A DNA stretch of 64,000 nucleotides from Rhizobium sp. 32-5/1 (GTDB lineage Bacteria; Pseudomonadota; Alphaproteobacteria; Rhizobiales; Rhizobiaceae): assembly GCF_029537235.1 (NCBI RefSeq), contig NZ_CP120638.1:124001-188000 (forward strand), given 5' to 3'. The position numbers and the translations under genes are program-made. The notes below the pieces were generated by a model that worked only from the letters and a program-made list of their open reading frames with translations, was not told the origin of the DNA and did no database searches. Positions 39,307 to 49,217 of this stretch are shown here, piece after piece. Positions within the stretch are counted from its first letter, which is position 1, and each line of letters starts with the position of its first letter.

Positions 39307-40765
39307 GCGGCATCCTTGATCTGGTTGTAAGCGGCAAGTGCACGACCACGCGCCAGAGCGTGATTGACGATCGGCTTCGGGTAGTTCGAACCCAGTTCCA
39401 CGCCCGCGGCCTTCAACACGGCGTCCGGCGCCTCGAAGGGTCGGTGAATGAACTTTTCGGGCATATGCCGAAGTTCGGGCACGAAAGCCCTTATATAGTC
39501 ACCCTGCGGATCAAATTTTTCACCCTGGGTTATCGGGTTGAAAATCCGGAAAAACGGCGAGGCATCGGCACCACTTCCGGCCACCCACTGCCAACTCGCG
39601 GCATTGGAGGCGGGGTCGGCGTCCACGAGGGTGTCGGCAAACCAGGCTTCGCCGCGACGCCAGTCGATCAGCAGATCCTTGATCAGAAAAGATGCGGCGA
39701 TCATGCGAACGCGATTGTGCATATAACCGTGGCGCCAGAGCTGCCGCATCCCGGCATCGACGATCGGATAGCCAGTCATGCCCTTGGTCCAGCGCTCGAA
39801 AGCCAAGGCATCGAAGGTCCAGGGAAAATCGTCATATTTTCGATTGAGATTTTCCGTTGGCAAATCAGGGTTGTGGAACAGCAGATGGTAGGAAAAGTCG
39901 CGCCAAACGACCTCCTTGCGGAACGTCGTCACATCTTCCGCAGGCGCATCAGACACTCCACGCGTGGCGTGCCAGATCCGGGCCGGCGATATCTCCCCAA
40001 GGGCGAGATGCGGAGACAACAGAGAGGTTCCGTCGATGCCGGGGCGATCCCGGTTGTGCTTGTATCCAGAAAGGCCATTCTCGACAAATGCCGCCAGCCG
40101 TCTCAATGCAGCCGCCTCGCCGGGAATCCAGACTTCGGAAAATGCCGATGCCCAGTTGGGCTTCACAGGCAGGAGATTCCAGTCATCCAGCCGTTCGGAT
40201 GTCGGCCATTTCGTCGGGGGGACAAGGGAGCGCGGCGCATCCAGAGGAGCGTCGGGCTCGCCTTCGCTTTCAAGGGCCCGCCAGAACGGCGTGTAGACCC
40301 TGTAGGGTCCGCCGGTGCCGGTCTTGACGCGCGAAGGTTCATGCAGCAGTTGCCCGGCGAAACTCTTGACCAGCAGGTCGGCACTTCGCAAGGCATCCAT
40401 CAAGGGCCCGTCGAGTGCAATGCCCTTGGGATCATAGCGCCTGTTCCAGAAGACCGCCCCGGCACCCGTTTTTTTGCCATTGCCGACAGGATCGAGCCAG
40501 CCTCTCCAGAAGCCAGCATAAGTGAGCTTCCAATTTCGCCCAGCGATCCGGCAAGCGCCGTCAGGGAGTGATGAAGCCACCAAGCCTGGGCTTCGCCGAG
40601 CGGTCCGGTACCGGCCTCTTCGGGCTCGCGAATATAAACAGGAATGATCGGCCTGCCTGTCGAAGCCGCTGCGGCGAGCGCATTATTGTCGTCGAGGCGC
40701 AGGTCCTTACGGAACCAGACGATAATGGGACTGTCTTGTGGGGCAGGGTCGAAGGGCATTGTCAT
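39303..40765 (-). CDS. phrB: Deoxyribodipyrimidine photo-lyase; one frame break
   Basis: About 487 aa when one base is restored in the T7 run 40469-40475, joining A-M-A-K-K to T-G-A-G-A-V-F-W-N-R-R-Y. The enzyme uses blue light and FADH to split cyclobutane pyrimidine dimers. N-terminal antenna domain: I-V-W-F-R-K-D-L-R-L-D-D-N. FAD-binding signature: T-G-Y-P-I-V-D-A-G-M-R-Q-L followed by G-Y-M-H-N-R-V-R-M and the D-P-A-S-N-A-A-S-W-Q-W motif. Start candidates are 40777, 40765 and 40759; the choice is not decided by the ribosome-binding site. It heads the operon and has an ECF-type promoter immediately upstream. Confidence 0.92.
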
Positions 40766-40789
40766 CCGCGCATGCATTGTCGTTTGGAT

Positions 40790-40819
40790 TGTCTACGCAG
40801 ATACGGCGGGGGCGGATCA
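40790..40819 (-). promoter_or_regulatory. Putative RpoE/ChrR-type ECF promoter of the phrB operon
   Basis: On the minus strand TGATCC (40819-40814), an 18-bp spacer and TAGACA (40795-40790), about 25 bp before the phrB start candidates. The -35 hexamer, spacer length and TAG start of the -10 are identical to those of the chrR-like promoter at 32728-32757. Confidence 0.74.
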
Positions 40820-40876
40820 AAGGTTTCACCCAAAACCTTATTTATTTCATCATTTTGCGGGGAGAGGGCAGACGCA

Positions 40877-40915
40877 AAAAGAGCCACGTCCGCGATCTGC
40901 GAAAGTGGCTCTTTT
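40877..40915 (-). terminator. Rho-independent terminator of tRNA-Asn
   Basis: AAAAGAGCCAC (40877-40887) pairs with GTGGCTCTTTT (40905-40915). Leftward the stem runs into a T5 tract, and it starts 7 nt beyond the tRNA 3' end. Confidence 0.85.
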
Positions 40916-40921
40916 ATAATT

Positions 40922-40996
40922 TGGCTCCCCGGGCCGGATTCGAACCGGCGACCTGTCGATTAACAGTCGAATGCTCTACCGCTGAGCTACCAGGGA
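40922..40996 (-). tRNA. tRNA-Asn (anticodon GUU)
   Basis: Minus-strand sequence TCCCTGG...CCGGGGA forms the acceptor stem, the anticodon loop CTGTTAAT carries GTT, the T-loop is GTTCGAATC, and CCA is encoded. Length 75 nt. Confidence 0.95.
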
Positions 40997-41144
40997 TCAT
41001 CTGCGCGCTTTCGCGCTGCAGAAGTGAGGCTGCTAATACAAATGCTTTTCCGATTTGCCAAGCGGTTTTTCAAAAAAACTGCACAATCCTTGCCAGACTG
41101 TGGAGAAGTCCCCATTTGGCGTTTAGACAAAAAGGCGGAGAACA

Positions 41145-41419
41145 ATGGCCTCAACGGAAAAAAGACCTATTTCGGCGTAGACCGACGCACCCAGGAAATC
41201 GTGCTGGGAACATTTCGCTTCCGCCTCCCGCAGTCCAAGCTGTTTCGAATCCTGATCGCAGTGGCGCTGATTCTGGGTGGCATTCTAGGGTTTCTGCCAA
41301 TCCTCGGTTTCTGGATGGTGCCCCTCGGTTTGCTCGTCCTGTCGCAGGACTCCGCCATCGTACGTCGGCAACGGCGCAGGTTTACCGTCTGGTGGGCAAA
41401 GAGGCAAAAGGCTTCTTGA
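41145..41419 (+). CDS. Small membrane protein of unknown function (91 aa); one frame break
   Basis: ATG 41145 follows GGAG and gives M-A-S-T-E-K-K-T-Y-F-G-V-D-R when one A is restored in A6 41158-41163. A single long hydrophobic region (F-R-I-L-I-A-V-A-L-I-L-G-G-I-L-G-F-L, then F-W-M-V-P-L-G-L-L-V-L) likely forms two closely spaced membrane helices, flanked by a strongly basic C-terminus (V-R-R-Q-R-R-R-F). Proteins of this type are common in Rhizobiaceae but have no assigned function. It lies between tRNA-Asn and a convergent c-di-GMP gene. Confidence 0.65.
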
Positions 41420-41460
41420 AGCGCAGGCAGACCTGATACAGCGGCATCCTGTGCCGGTGG

Positions 41461-43648
41461 TTATCCCACATATTGTTTGTTGGGCGGAGAGCGGCCATCA
41501 AAATAAAACTGACGGAGTTCCTCCGCGGAAATCGGTTTACTGAACAGATACCCCTGCAATTCGACACAGCCTGAAAGCTTTACCGCAAGCGCCTGCTGCT
41601 CGGTCTCAATACCTTCAGCGGTTACGGGGATGTGGAGAGCATTTGCCAGAGCGATCGTCGCCTGTAGAACAGCACCGGCATTGTCGTCATGGTCGAGTGC
41701 GACGACCAAGGACCTATCGACCTTCATACGGTCGAATCCAAACTGCCGCAGCGTGCCAATACTGGCGAAACCAGATCCAAAATCGTCGAGCGCGATTTTG
41801 ATCCCTGCGGCCTTCAAACCATCGATTGCCCGGCGTGCCTGATCCGGATCGGAAATCAGTATGCCTTCCGTCAACTCGATGCAGAGACGATGCGGCTCGA
41901 AGTCAGCGGCTTTCAAGACCTCAACAACCTCTTGAGTAAACTTCGGATTTTTGAGTTGCATCGGCGAGACGTTGACCGAAAGACCGATGGTCGGCCATTG
42001 TTTTGCGGCGTCTATAGACTTGCCAAGGACTTGCATGCCCAGTTGATCAATCAAACCTGACCGTTCGGCAAGGGGTATGAAGACATCTGGACGATGCCGC
42101 GTCCCATCTGGCGACTGCCACCGCGCGAGCGCTTCGACCCCGCACATTGCCCCCGATTCCGCATCAATCAACGGTTGGAACGCGACATCAATTCCGTTCT
42201 TGGAAAGAGTATCGCGCAGTGCGTCTTCGAGTTGAGCCAAACGTTTCGTATCGACATCGAAACCATCCTCGAACTCTACAGTAACGCCCCGGCCAAGGTC
42301 CTTTGCACGGTAGAGGGCGATGTCTGCCCGGCGAATAAGTTCCTCACTGTCCAACGACCCAGCTGGCGCGGCGGCAACGCCGACACTGGCACCGATGCCA
42401 ATGGTGCGGCCACGAATCTCAAAAGCCCGCTGGAGTGCAATTTGAATTTGCTGCCCGACATCAGGGGAGGATTGCTTTTGAACTGCATCGATCGTCAAAA
42501 CGGCAAATTCGTCGCCGCCGAGACGGGCAATGATGGCATCGGGCGACAGCGTATCGCGAAGGCGGCTAGAAACTGCAACGATCAACTCGTCACCGACAGC
42601 ATGGCCCCAGGCATCGTTGACACCCTTGAAACCGTCTAGATCGACGAAATGCAATCTCAGCCAAATCTGCTCACTGCCGGGCGCGTGAGACATCGCCGTC
42701 ATACGTTCGAGCAGCCCGGATCGATTGAGCAAACCCGTCAAAGCATCATGCGCCGCCCGGTGGCGCGACCGCATGCTGCTGACTTTAAGGTTGCCGATGG
42801 TATAAAATCCAACTGCACCGATGGACAGCAGAAACAGAACAAAAATTACAGCGGCAGCGCGAAGCGTCGATCTCGACCTCGAGGTAACTTTTTGTGCCCG
42901 GGGCCTGCGATGGCCAGTTGAAATAGGCTACGGTTTTTCCCTCGACATCGTTCAAGGGTACCGACAGTTCCGACGCGAGCGGGTTTTGGTCCATGCTGAG
43001 GTGCGCAATATTGAAGCTCTCCGAAACTTCCGTAACGACATCTGGCGTCACATGCTTCGCGAAGACAAGGGTATAGCGATTTTCAGGTCGGGCGTTTTCG
43101 TCTGCTTCGCTTGGACTGATGACAGCGGCACCGATCAGGGCCACTCCTGCATCCGTGCGAATGAAATAAACCGGGACGCTGGTGGTCCTGTCAGATCGCC
43201 GTGCCTTGGCCAGCATTCCCGAGAAGGCTTGGCCGAACACCTCTATCGCCGGAGACGTCAAGGGTTCGCCATTACGGTAGGCAACGACTGTGTTGTCCTT
43301 AGAATCCACGACGATGGCAGTGTCGTAAAGTGGGTAGTCCGCGGTTGTCGAGGCCCAATTCTCCACAATCCAATCTGAGCGTGTGTCGAGGTTAACCTGG
43401 CGATAGGCATCGTCCCAGTAGGCGTTATCTCGAACTGTGGCGGCGAGTTGCTTGCGCAACGACTGAAGTGCACCCAGCGCCGCATGTCTGGCACGATCGT
43501 CGTCAATGGCGTTGGAGGTTGTCGTGATCGTCTCGATCGAGCGCGCGACCAGACCAGCCAGAACCGCGGTTACGACTATGAAGACAAGCGCTATGAAGGC
43601 GACCGACCACTGATTGAGACGACCCGAAGGCTGGACGTTGTATCGCAC
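41461..43648 (-). CDS. CHASE4-like sensor GGDEF-EAL protein; one frame break
   Basis: About 728 aa when one extra base near 42862 is removed, which restores a second transmembrane helix (A-A-A-V-I-F-V-L-F-L-L-S-I-G) between the sensor and GGDEF domains. The likely start is GTG 43648 behind GGCGGAG. Order: membrane helix, periplasmic CHASE4-like domain (Y-W-D-D-A-Y, later V-F-A-K-H-V-T-P), membrane helix, GGDEF (A-R-L-G-G-D-E-F), EAL (G-V-E-A-L-A-R-W, later D-D-F-G-S-G-F-A-S). Both active sites look intact, so it could make or degrade cyclic di-GMP. Confidence 0.88.
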
Positions 43649-43951
43649 TGAAAAAATCTCCGCCGAACATGATGACATGCTCAGCGGGGAGGTGGCCCTT
43701 GAACTGCAGTAAGGCATCATGCCCGCAAACGCGCTGCAAGGTCATTTTACCGAAACGGTTATAAGGCATCGTTAAAGTCACTGATTGTATTGGTGTTGCC
43801 CCAGATAGGCCCCCGGAACAGATCACATGACCGTCGTTTGCAATGGCCGCGACAGTATGCAGGACTGTAAAGGCGTGCAGCAGCCTTGACCATGCCGTCG
43901 CGGTAATTCCAGGTTGTCCGAACGTGAACCAAACAAGATGGGACCGGATCC
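43649..43951. other. Divergent intergenic region between the CHASE4 gene and the thioesterase gene
   Basis: About 300 bases that must hold promoters for two divergent genes. I see no clear palindromic operator, RNA or small gene. Confidence 0.4.
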
Positions 43952-44485
43952 ATGCAAGACCCCCACGACAGAGCAATACTGTCCGCGCACGATACCAGCG
44001 AACTCGAAATGGTGGTGCTAATGACCCCCGATATGGCCAACTTCAGCGGAAAGGTCCACGGTGGCGCCTTACTCAATCTTCTGGATCGCGTCGCCTTTTC
44101 CTGTGCTTGCCGATATTCGCAGGAATATGCGGTGACGCTATCTGTCGATCAGGTTGTCTTTCGGCAGGCCATCCATGTCGGCGAACTCGTAACCTTCCGT
44201 GCCTCTATCAATTATGCAGGCCGCACCTCGATGGAAATCGGCATTCGAGTAGAGGCTGAAAATATTCGCACAGGAGAGCGACGACACACCAACTCCTGTT
44301 ATTTCACGATGGTCGCCGTCGATGTGGATGGACGTCCGACGGCCGTTCCGCCGTACCAACCGCAAACCGAGATACGCAAGCGTCGACAGCGGGCCGCAGA
44401 GATCAGACGGAATTTGCGCGTCGAATTCGAAGCCCGATTCCTCGCAACCAGCTCTGCGTCGGAGCTTGATCAGAAGCGGCATTAG
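43952..44485 (+). CDS. Acyl-CoA thioesterase (hotdog fold)
   Basis: 177 aa. Hotdog-fold acyl-CoA thioesterase features: M-V-V-L-M-T-P-D-M-A-N-F-S-G-K-V-H-G-G at the active-site helix (Asn...H-G-G), then L-L-D-R-V-A-F and V-T-L-S-V-D-Q-V-V-F. The family hydrolyses acyl-CoA to free fatty acid and CoA in the cytoplasm. A basic C-terminal tail (K-R-R-Q-R-A-A-E-I-R-R) extends beyond the fold. ATG 43952 is preceded by a GGGA site. No obvious operon partner. Confidence 0.88.
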   Translation: MQDPHDRAILSAHDTSELEMVVLMTPDMANFSGKVHGGALLNLLDRVAFSCACRYSQEYAVTLSVDQVVFRQAIHVGELVTFRASINYAGRTSMEIGIRVEAENIRTGERRHTNSCYFTMVAVDVDGRPTAVPPYQPQTEIRKRRQRAAEIRRNLRVEFEARFLATSSASELDQKRH

Positions 44486-44645
44486 ATCAGCTAACTTTGC
44501 AACTATCAGATAGAGGTCACAAAAGCGGCAAGTCAAGTTAAGCGGTGAGGGCCACGTTTGAACTGGGTTCCATGTCGTGTCGATTTTGGCAGCGTGGCCG
44601 GAAACCATTGCAACTTAAGGCAAATTGGCGCAACCCGAACGAGAT

Positions 44646-44680
44646 ATGAAACCCTGACTGCAAAAAGGGATTTCATGTTT
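44646..44680 (+). terminator. Candidate terminator downstream of the thioesterase gene
   Basis: ATGAAACCCT (44646-44655) pairs with AGGG-A-TTTCAT (44666-44676, one bulged A), followed by GTTTTAAC. It lies about 160 bp past the stop, so the link to the thioesterase gene is not certain. Confidence 0.45.
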
Positions 44681-44709
44681 TAACTATCTAATAAATATGG
44701 TTGATTTTA

Positions 44710-44783
44710 TGGAGGCCTCGCCCGGAATTGAACCGGGGTACGAGGATTTGCAGTCCTCTGCGTCACCACTCCGCCACGAGGCC
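44710..44783 (-). tRNA. tRNA-Cys (anticodon GCA)
   Basis: On the minus strand GGCCTCG pairs with CGAGGCC, the anticodon loop CTGCAAAT carries GCA, the T-loop is GTTCAATTC, and CCA is encoded. Length 74 nt. Confidence 0.95.
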
Positions 44784-44895
44784 TCAACACGCTTTAAGTT
44801 TCAGCGATGCCGGGCGTTTAGACCGAATCTAAGCGAAGCGCAAGGGGCATTTCCGAAAATTGTCCCTGGGTTAAGGGACAAGATTGCGAGCACCG

Positions 44896-46452
44896 TCAGG
44901 CCGTCTTGAGAACGGCCCGCCGTTCATCGAGAAAGGACACAGTCTGTTCGAAGGGCATCGCCTTTCCGAAAAGATAGCCTTGTCCGATATCACAGCCCTC
45001 GTTCAGAAAGTAAGCGAGTTGATGGTGTTCTTCGATGCCCTCGACCGTTGTCTTGACCTCAAGCCCGCGGCTGAGATTAAGTAGCGCCTGGACGATCTTG
45101 CCGTGCCTGCCACCGCCCTGTCCAAGGGAGCGAACAAAACTCTGGTCGATCTTGATCTTGTCGAAGGCATAGCGCGCGAGTTGCGACAGGCTCGAATAGC
45201 CAGTTCCGAAGTCATCCAGAGCAACGAGAATGCCTGCAGCATGGAGATCGTCGATAATCGCCGCAGCCAGTGTCGGATCCTTGATCAGCGCGTTTTCTGT
45301 AATCTCAATTTCGAGGCGCTCCGGAGCAAAGCCAGCTTCTTCGACGATTTCCAAGATGCGCGCGGCAAGCAACCGATCTTCCATCTGCACGGCAGACAGA
45401 TTGAAGGAAAGGCATACGTGTGGCGGCCAGGATTTGGCGTCGCCGCACGCCCTGCTGAGCAGTTGCTGAAATAGAGGTGTGATCAGGCCCGTCTCTTCGG
45501 CAATAGAAATGAACACCTGCGGTGAAATGCTGGTACCATCCTCCAGCGTCCATCGCGCCAAGGCTTCAAAACCACAGACATCGCCGGAGCGAAGATCGAC
45601 GAGGGGTTGGTAAAAAGGTCGGATCTGATTTTTGTCAATCGCGGTTCGCAGCACCCCCTCCAGCTTCGCCCGTTCGGAAACTTTCATCTGCATCTCTTCG
45701 CGAAACAAAAGAGACGTATTAGCGCCCAGCGCCTTGGCCTCGTAAAGCGCAATATCCGACTTATGGCACACGTCCTTGATTTGCGCGCCATGTTCCGGCC
45801 ACCTGGCGTAACCGATACTTGCGCCGACCTGGCACCAGAGCGCATCGATTTTCACGGGACGCGTCAAGGAATGGACGATTAGTTCCGCAAACCGTGCATC
45901 CCGTGTCGGCAAAAGATCCCGAGCGATTACGATAAATTCGTCGCCACCAAAGCGAAATACGCAGTTTTCCGCGCCGAACGCAGACAGACGCTTTGCTACC
46001 TCCTGAAGGAGAAAGTCACCGCCCTGGTGTCCGAGAAGATCATTGACCTTCTTGAACCCGTCAAGGTCGATGGAAAATACAGTCGCCATGGGCGCATGCG
46101 CCGCGTCGTCACTTCCAGACGTGGGCAAGGCTTCAAATCGCTCGAAAGCATAACGATTAGGAAGACGAGTCAGATGATCATGTGTGGCGGTCCATAGCGC
46201 TCGGCGGCCCTGTTCCTGCTGTCTCTGCATTTCCCGGCGCAGATCAAAGATGCGGAGCAGCGAATAGAGGAAGCTTGCGAAACCGGCAACGACAAACGCA
46301 AGGAACAACCCATCGACCCGGTCGCTTGAATAATTGCGGAATATCGCCATGACATTCAAGCGAAACGCATAGAGCATACCCCACAGGACAAGTGCGCCCG
46401 CGATGGCCGCAAGCAATTGTCCGCCCGCTCGGGTTTCAAAAAACGTTGGCAC
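44896..46452 (-). CDS. Membrane GGDEF-EAL protein
   Basis: 518 aa starting at GTG 46452, chosen because GGAGG lies 6 nt before it. Two N-terminal membrane helices (residues ~12-30 and ~48-66) without a sizeable sensor, then GGDEF (F-R-F-G-G-D-E-F) with D-L-D-G-F-K-K-V-N, then EAL (F-E-A-L-A-R-W; E-I-T-E-N; D-D-F-G-T-G-Y-S-S; K-I-D-Q-S-F). All key residues are present, so both synthesis and hydrolysis of cyclic di-GMP are possible; the net activity cannot be told. Confidence 0.9.
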   Translation of the reverse strand: MPTFFETRAGGQLLAAIAGALVLWGMLYAFRLNVMAIFRNYSSDRVDGLFLAFVVAGFASFLYSLLRIFDLRREMQRQQEQGRRALWTATHDHLTRLPNRYAFERFEALPTSGSDDAAHAPMATVFSIDLDGFKKVNDLLGHQGGDFLLQEVAKRLSAFGAENCVFRFGGDEFIVIARDLLPTRDARFAELIVHSLTRPVKIDALWCQVGASIGYARWPEHGAQIKDVCHKSDIALYEAKALGANTSLLFREEMQMKVSERAKLEGVLRTAIDKNQIRPFYQPLVDLRSGDVCGFEALARWTLEDGTSISPQVFISIAEETGLITPLFQQLLSRACGDAKSWPPHVCLSFNLSAVQMEDRLLAARILEIVEEAGFAPERLEIEITENALIKDPTLAAAIIDDLHAAGILVALDDFGTGYSSLSQLARYAFDKIKIDQSFVRSLGQGGGRHGKIVQALLNLSRGLEVKTTVEGIEEHHQLAYFLNEGCDIGQGYLFGKAMPFEQTVSFLDERRAVLKTA

Positions 46453-46777
46453 TCAAGGCCTCCACACTATCAATAAGCGCCACCCAAGCCTCTGCTTTCT
46501 AAAGCTTGACGACATATTTCGCACAGCCTGGCTCAGCAGAATTCGCTTAAGTAGACTCGCATTATATGCTCACCCTGTTTAGTGAAACATATTTTACTTA
46601 GTATTCCCCCACATCATAATGACGCTCGAAGGTTAAAATTACTGGAATCTGTTTAATCGCATTGAGGAAATTGATCCCTTCGCGGCTTTGATGTCAGGGC
46701 GACCACCGGCGTCAACCACTCGTTCAGATGACTGGGTTATTCTCCAGACAGGAAATTGCAGTCGAAAGCCGAACTGA
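46453..46777. other. Divergent intergenic region between two c-di-GMP genes
   Basis: About 325 bases, A/T-rich in the middle, between the start of the GGDEF-EAL gene (minus) and the start of the 5TMR-PAS-GGDEF gene (plus). Promoters for both must lie here. No gene, RNA or repeat recognised. Confidence 0.4.
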
Positions 46778-48694
46778 ATGCACCCTTGGAATGAGTTGCT
46801 GGCCAATCTAGCGATTGTCGCGATCTCCACATCACTGTGGACATTCGGAAATCGCCACATCGTACGCCACATCCCTCGATACAAATCGGTTGTATTCGGT
46901 GGATTCATGGCAGTTGGCACGCTTTGCGCCATGTCACTGCCATTTCAGTTCATACCGGGGGTCCTTCTGGACCTGCGATATACTTTTCTTGCCGTGGCAG
47001 GCCTTTTCGGTGGGCCGCTCGCTGCAATCATTCCATTTCTGCCCGCAATAATCTGGCGCGTGATTAGCGGGGGCACGGGCTTGTGGGTTGGCATACCGCT
47101 TATTGTCATGGCATCGGCAAGCGGGTTGATCGCACACAGGTATATTCGCGATATACCGAACGGCAAAGCAATCGTCATTGTCGCCCTTGCAGTGGTCTTC
47201 AGTGGTACTGCCGGTTTTTTTGTTAAGATTCCGGTTGAAAAATGGGTCGTCGTGATGCCTGCGGTCGTTGCACCCTTTGCTTTGCTTCTTTTCGTATCCG
47301 CGGTGCTCTCCGGCCTTGCAATCTCGCAAGAAATGAAAAGGCAGGAGGCAACCAACCTTAACCGGATTTACAAGGCGATCATCGAAGCCTTGCCAGACTG
47401 TCTGAATGCCAAAGATCTCAACGGACGATTCATCGCGGCCAACCCCGCCACTGCTGAGCTCATGGGGGCGGGGACCGCTGCAGAGCTCGTGGGGAAAACA
47501 GATTTCGATTTCTATGATCACAACGCGGCGCTTATGTTTCGTGCAGACGAGCTAAAGGTTCTAGAGGCAGGCAGACCCGCAACGATCGAGCAACATTTCA
47601 CGAGTGCCCAGGGAACCGATATCTGGCTTTCAACTCTGAAAGCTCCGTTTACAGACGAGGAGGGACACCTGATCGGCATGATCACCCACAACAGGGAGAT
47701 CACAGACCGGAAGCGCCTGGAGAACGAGTTAATCCGCACCCAGAGCCATCTGTCCAATGCCTTGGCGAGTATGGCAGACGGATTGGCAATGTTTGATGCA
47801 AGCGGATGTCAGGTGTTCAGCAACAGCCGTTATGCCGAAATGTTCCCGTTGACCTCAGACATCCGGGTGCCAGGCACCTGTCTTCGAACGATCCTTCGGA
47901 CCGCAATCGAACGGGGAGAAGAAATTTCCTTTATCGGAAACCTGGACGATTTGATCGAGCGGGCCGCGGATGCTTTCCTTCGTGCCGGAGACAGGCAGAT
48001 GCGCCTCGCCGATGGGCGCTGGATTGAGGCCCGCACGCGCGCCATGGATGAGGGTGGCAGCCTCATCGTGTTTTCTGATATAACGAAAACCAAAAGGGCG
48101 GAAGAGGAGCTTCGCAACCTCAATGAGCGCTTGGAGATCATGGCTCATACGGACGGGCTGACCGGCTTGCTTAATCGTCGGTCTTTCGACGCGGCACTAG
48201 CACGAATCATCTCGCAGAAGGGGACCGGCCGGCCGGGTCCCGGCCTGCTTATGATAGACGTAGACAAGTTCAAAGCCTTCAATGACACCTACGGGCATCC
48301 GGCAGGCGATACCTGTTTGAAGACAGTTGCCGACTGCATTGCCGTTTCGATGAGGGCCTATCCGAACAGCGTTGTTGCCAGATACGGCGGCGAAGAGATT
48401 GCGGTCATCATTCCGCATTGCGACACCGACCATGCGACGTCTGTTGCACATTTCCTCTGTGCACAGGTGAGGGCTCTCGAGATTGCGCATATCGGCAGCG
48501 AAAAAGGCATCGTCAGCGTCAGTATTGGGACCGCAGCGATTGAGCCTAACAGCTTCTGTGAAGCAAAAATACTGCTCCGGTGGGCGGACGAGGCGCTTTA
48601 TGCTGCAAAGGCTGCCGGTCGCGACTGCGTACGATCGATCCACACAATGAACACGACAACGCTCAATTCGGCTGGCACCTCATCCTCGGCATGA
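46778..48694 (+). CDS. Diguanylate cyclase with LytS-type 5-TM sensor, PAS and GGDEF domains
   Basis: 638 aa. Residues ~1-190 form a 5TMR-LYT-type membrane sensor (V-F-G-G-F-M-A-V-G-T; P-G-V-L-L-D-L-R-Y; G-L-F-G-G-P-L-A-A). A PAS domain follows (A-I-I-E-A-L-P-D-C-L-N-A-K-D, with G-K-T-D-F-D-F-Y-D), then a second PAS-like region, a short coiled coil and a GGDEF domain with D-V-D-K-F-K-A-F-N-D-T-Y-G-H. The active-site signature reads R-Y-G-G-E-E-I in place of G-G-E-E-F. The I-for-F change is conservative and probably tolerated. It is divergent from the GGDEF-EAL gene. Confidence 0.88.
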   Translation: MHPWNELLANLAIVAISTSLWTFGNRHIVRHIPRYKSVVFGGFMAVGTLCAMSLPFQFIPGVLLDLRYTFLAVAGLFGGPLAAIIPFLPAIIWRVISGGTGLWVGIPLIVMASASGLIAHRYIRDIPNGKAIVIVALAVVFSGTAGFFVKIPVEKWVVVMPAVVAPFALLLFVSAVLSGLAISQEMKRQEATNLNRIYKAIIEALPDCLNAKDLNGRFIAANPATAELMGAGTAAELVGKTDFDFYDHNAALMFRADELKVLEAGRPATIEQHFTSAQGTDIWLSTLKAPFTDEEGHLIGMITHNREITDRKRLENELIRTQSHLSNALASMADGLAMFDASGCQVFSNSRYAEMFPLTSDIRVPGTCLRTILRTAIERGEEISFIGNLDDLIERAADAFLRAGDRQMRLADGRWIEARTRAMDEGGSLIVFSDITKTKRAEEELRNLNERLEIMAHTDGLTGLLNRRSFDAALARIISQKGTGRPGPGLLMIDVDKFKAFNDTYGHPAGDTCLKTVADCIAVSMRAYPNSVVARYGGEEIAVIIPHCDTDHATSVAHFLCAQVRALEIAHIGSEKGIVSVSIGTAAIEPNSFCEAKILLRWADEALYAAKAAGRDCVRSIHTMNTTTLNSAGTSSSA

Positions 48695-48882
48695 TAAGCT
48701 GAAGTAGTCAAACGCTTCAAAAACTCTCGTTCCAGAACTGCCACTGAACAGCAAAAGCTTCGGACAAGTCCAAAAGTATAATCTTATGCTCGCAGTCGTC
48801 ATTGACCTGCTGTTCGAATAAAAACGCCCTATTTGATGCTGAAACATGCGGGGACGCACGCCAACAGACAAAAGGTGATTCA

Positions 48883-49137
48883 ATGTCGATATTTATCCCA
48901 TCGCAAACGGCTCTTGAAACGACCGATCTCGATATGTTGCGTCGTTTTCTGGAAGCCTGGTGCGAGGAAAACCATGTCGATATCGCCGGTGAGGAAGCGA
49001 GCGAGGTGGCAGTCGGTCTCATCGCCTGGTATCAATCCGACCTGACCGATCGCACCGCTTTCCGAACAGCATTCGATACCAACCTGCCGCTGCCCCGCGA
49101 GTTCAATGCGCTGCTCAGCCGTCTCTCGTCGATGTAA
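48883..49137 (+). CDS. Small acidic hypothetical protein (84 aa)
   Basis: ATG 48883 has an AAAGGTGA site 5-12 nt upstream. The sequence (M-S-I-F-I-P-S-Q-T-A-L-E-T-T-D-L-D-M-L) is acidic and predicted helical with R-R-F-L-E-A-W-C-E-E-N and a C-terminal L-P-R-E-F-N-A-L-L-S-R-L. No family recognised. It ends 80 nt before the lexA stop (convergent). Confidence 0.65.
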   Translation: MSIFIPSQTALETTDLDMLRRFLEAWCEENHVDIAGEEASEVAVGLIAWYQSDLTDRTAFRTAFDTNLPLPREFNALLSRLSSM

Positions 49138-49217
49138 GAAAAGCCCCATCGAGCGTGGTGTCCGCGTTTCGTTTGCGTCCATCGGGTCAGGACTAGCGCT
49201 GAAAGCGCAACTGCAGA

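Noticed and set aside
39114..40571. Plus-strand frame of about 485 codons opposite phrB and the FAD gene
   Set aside because: Antisense to photolyase; composition is that of a shadow frame.
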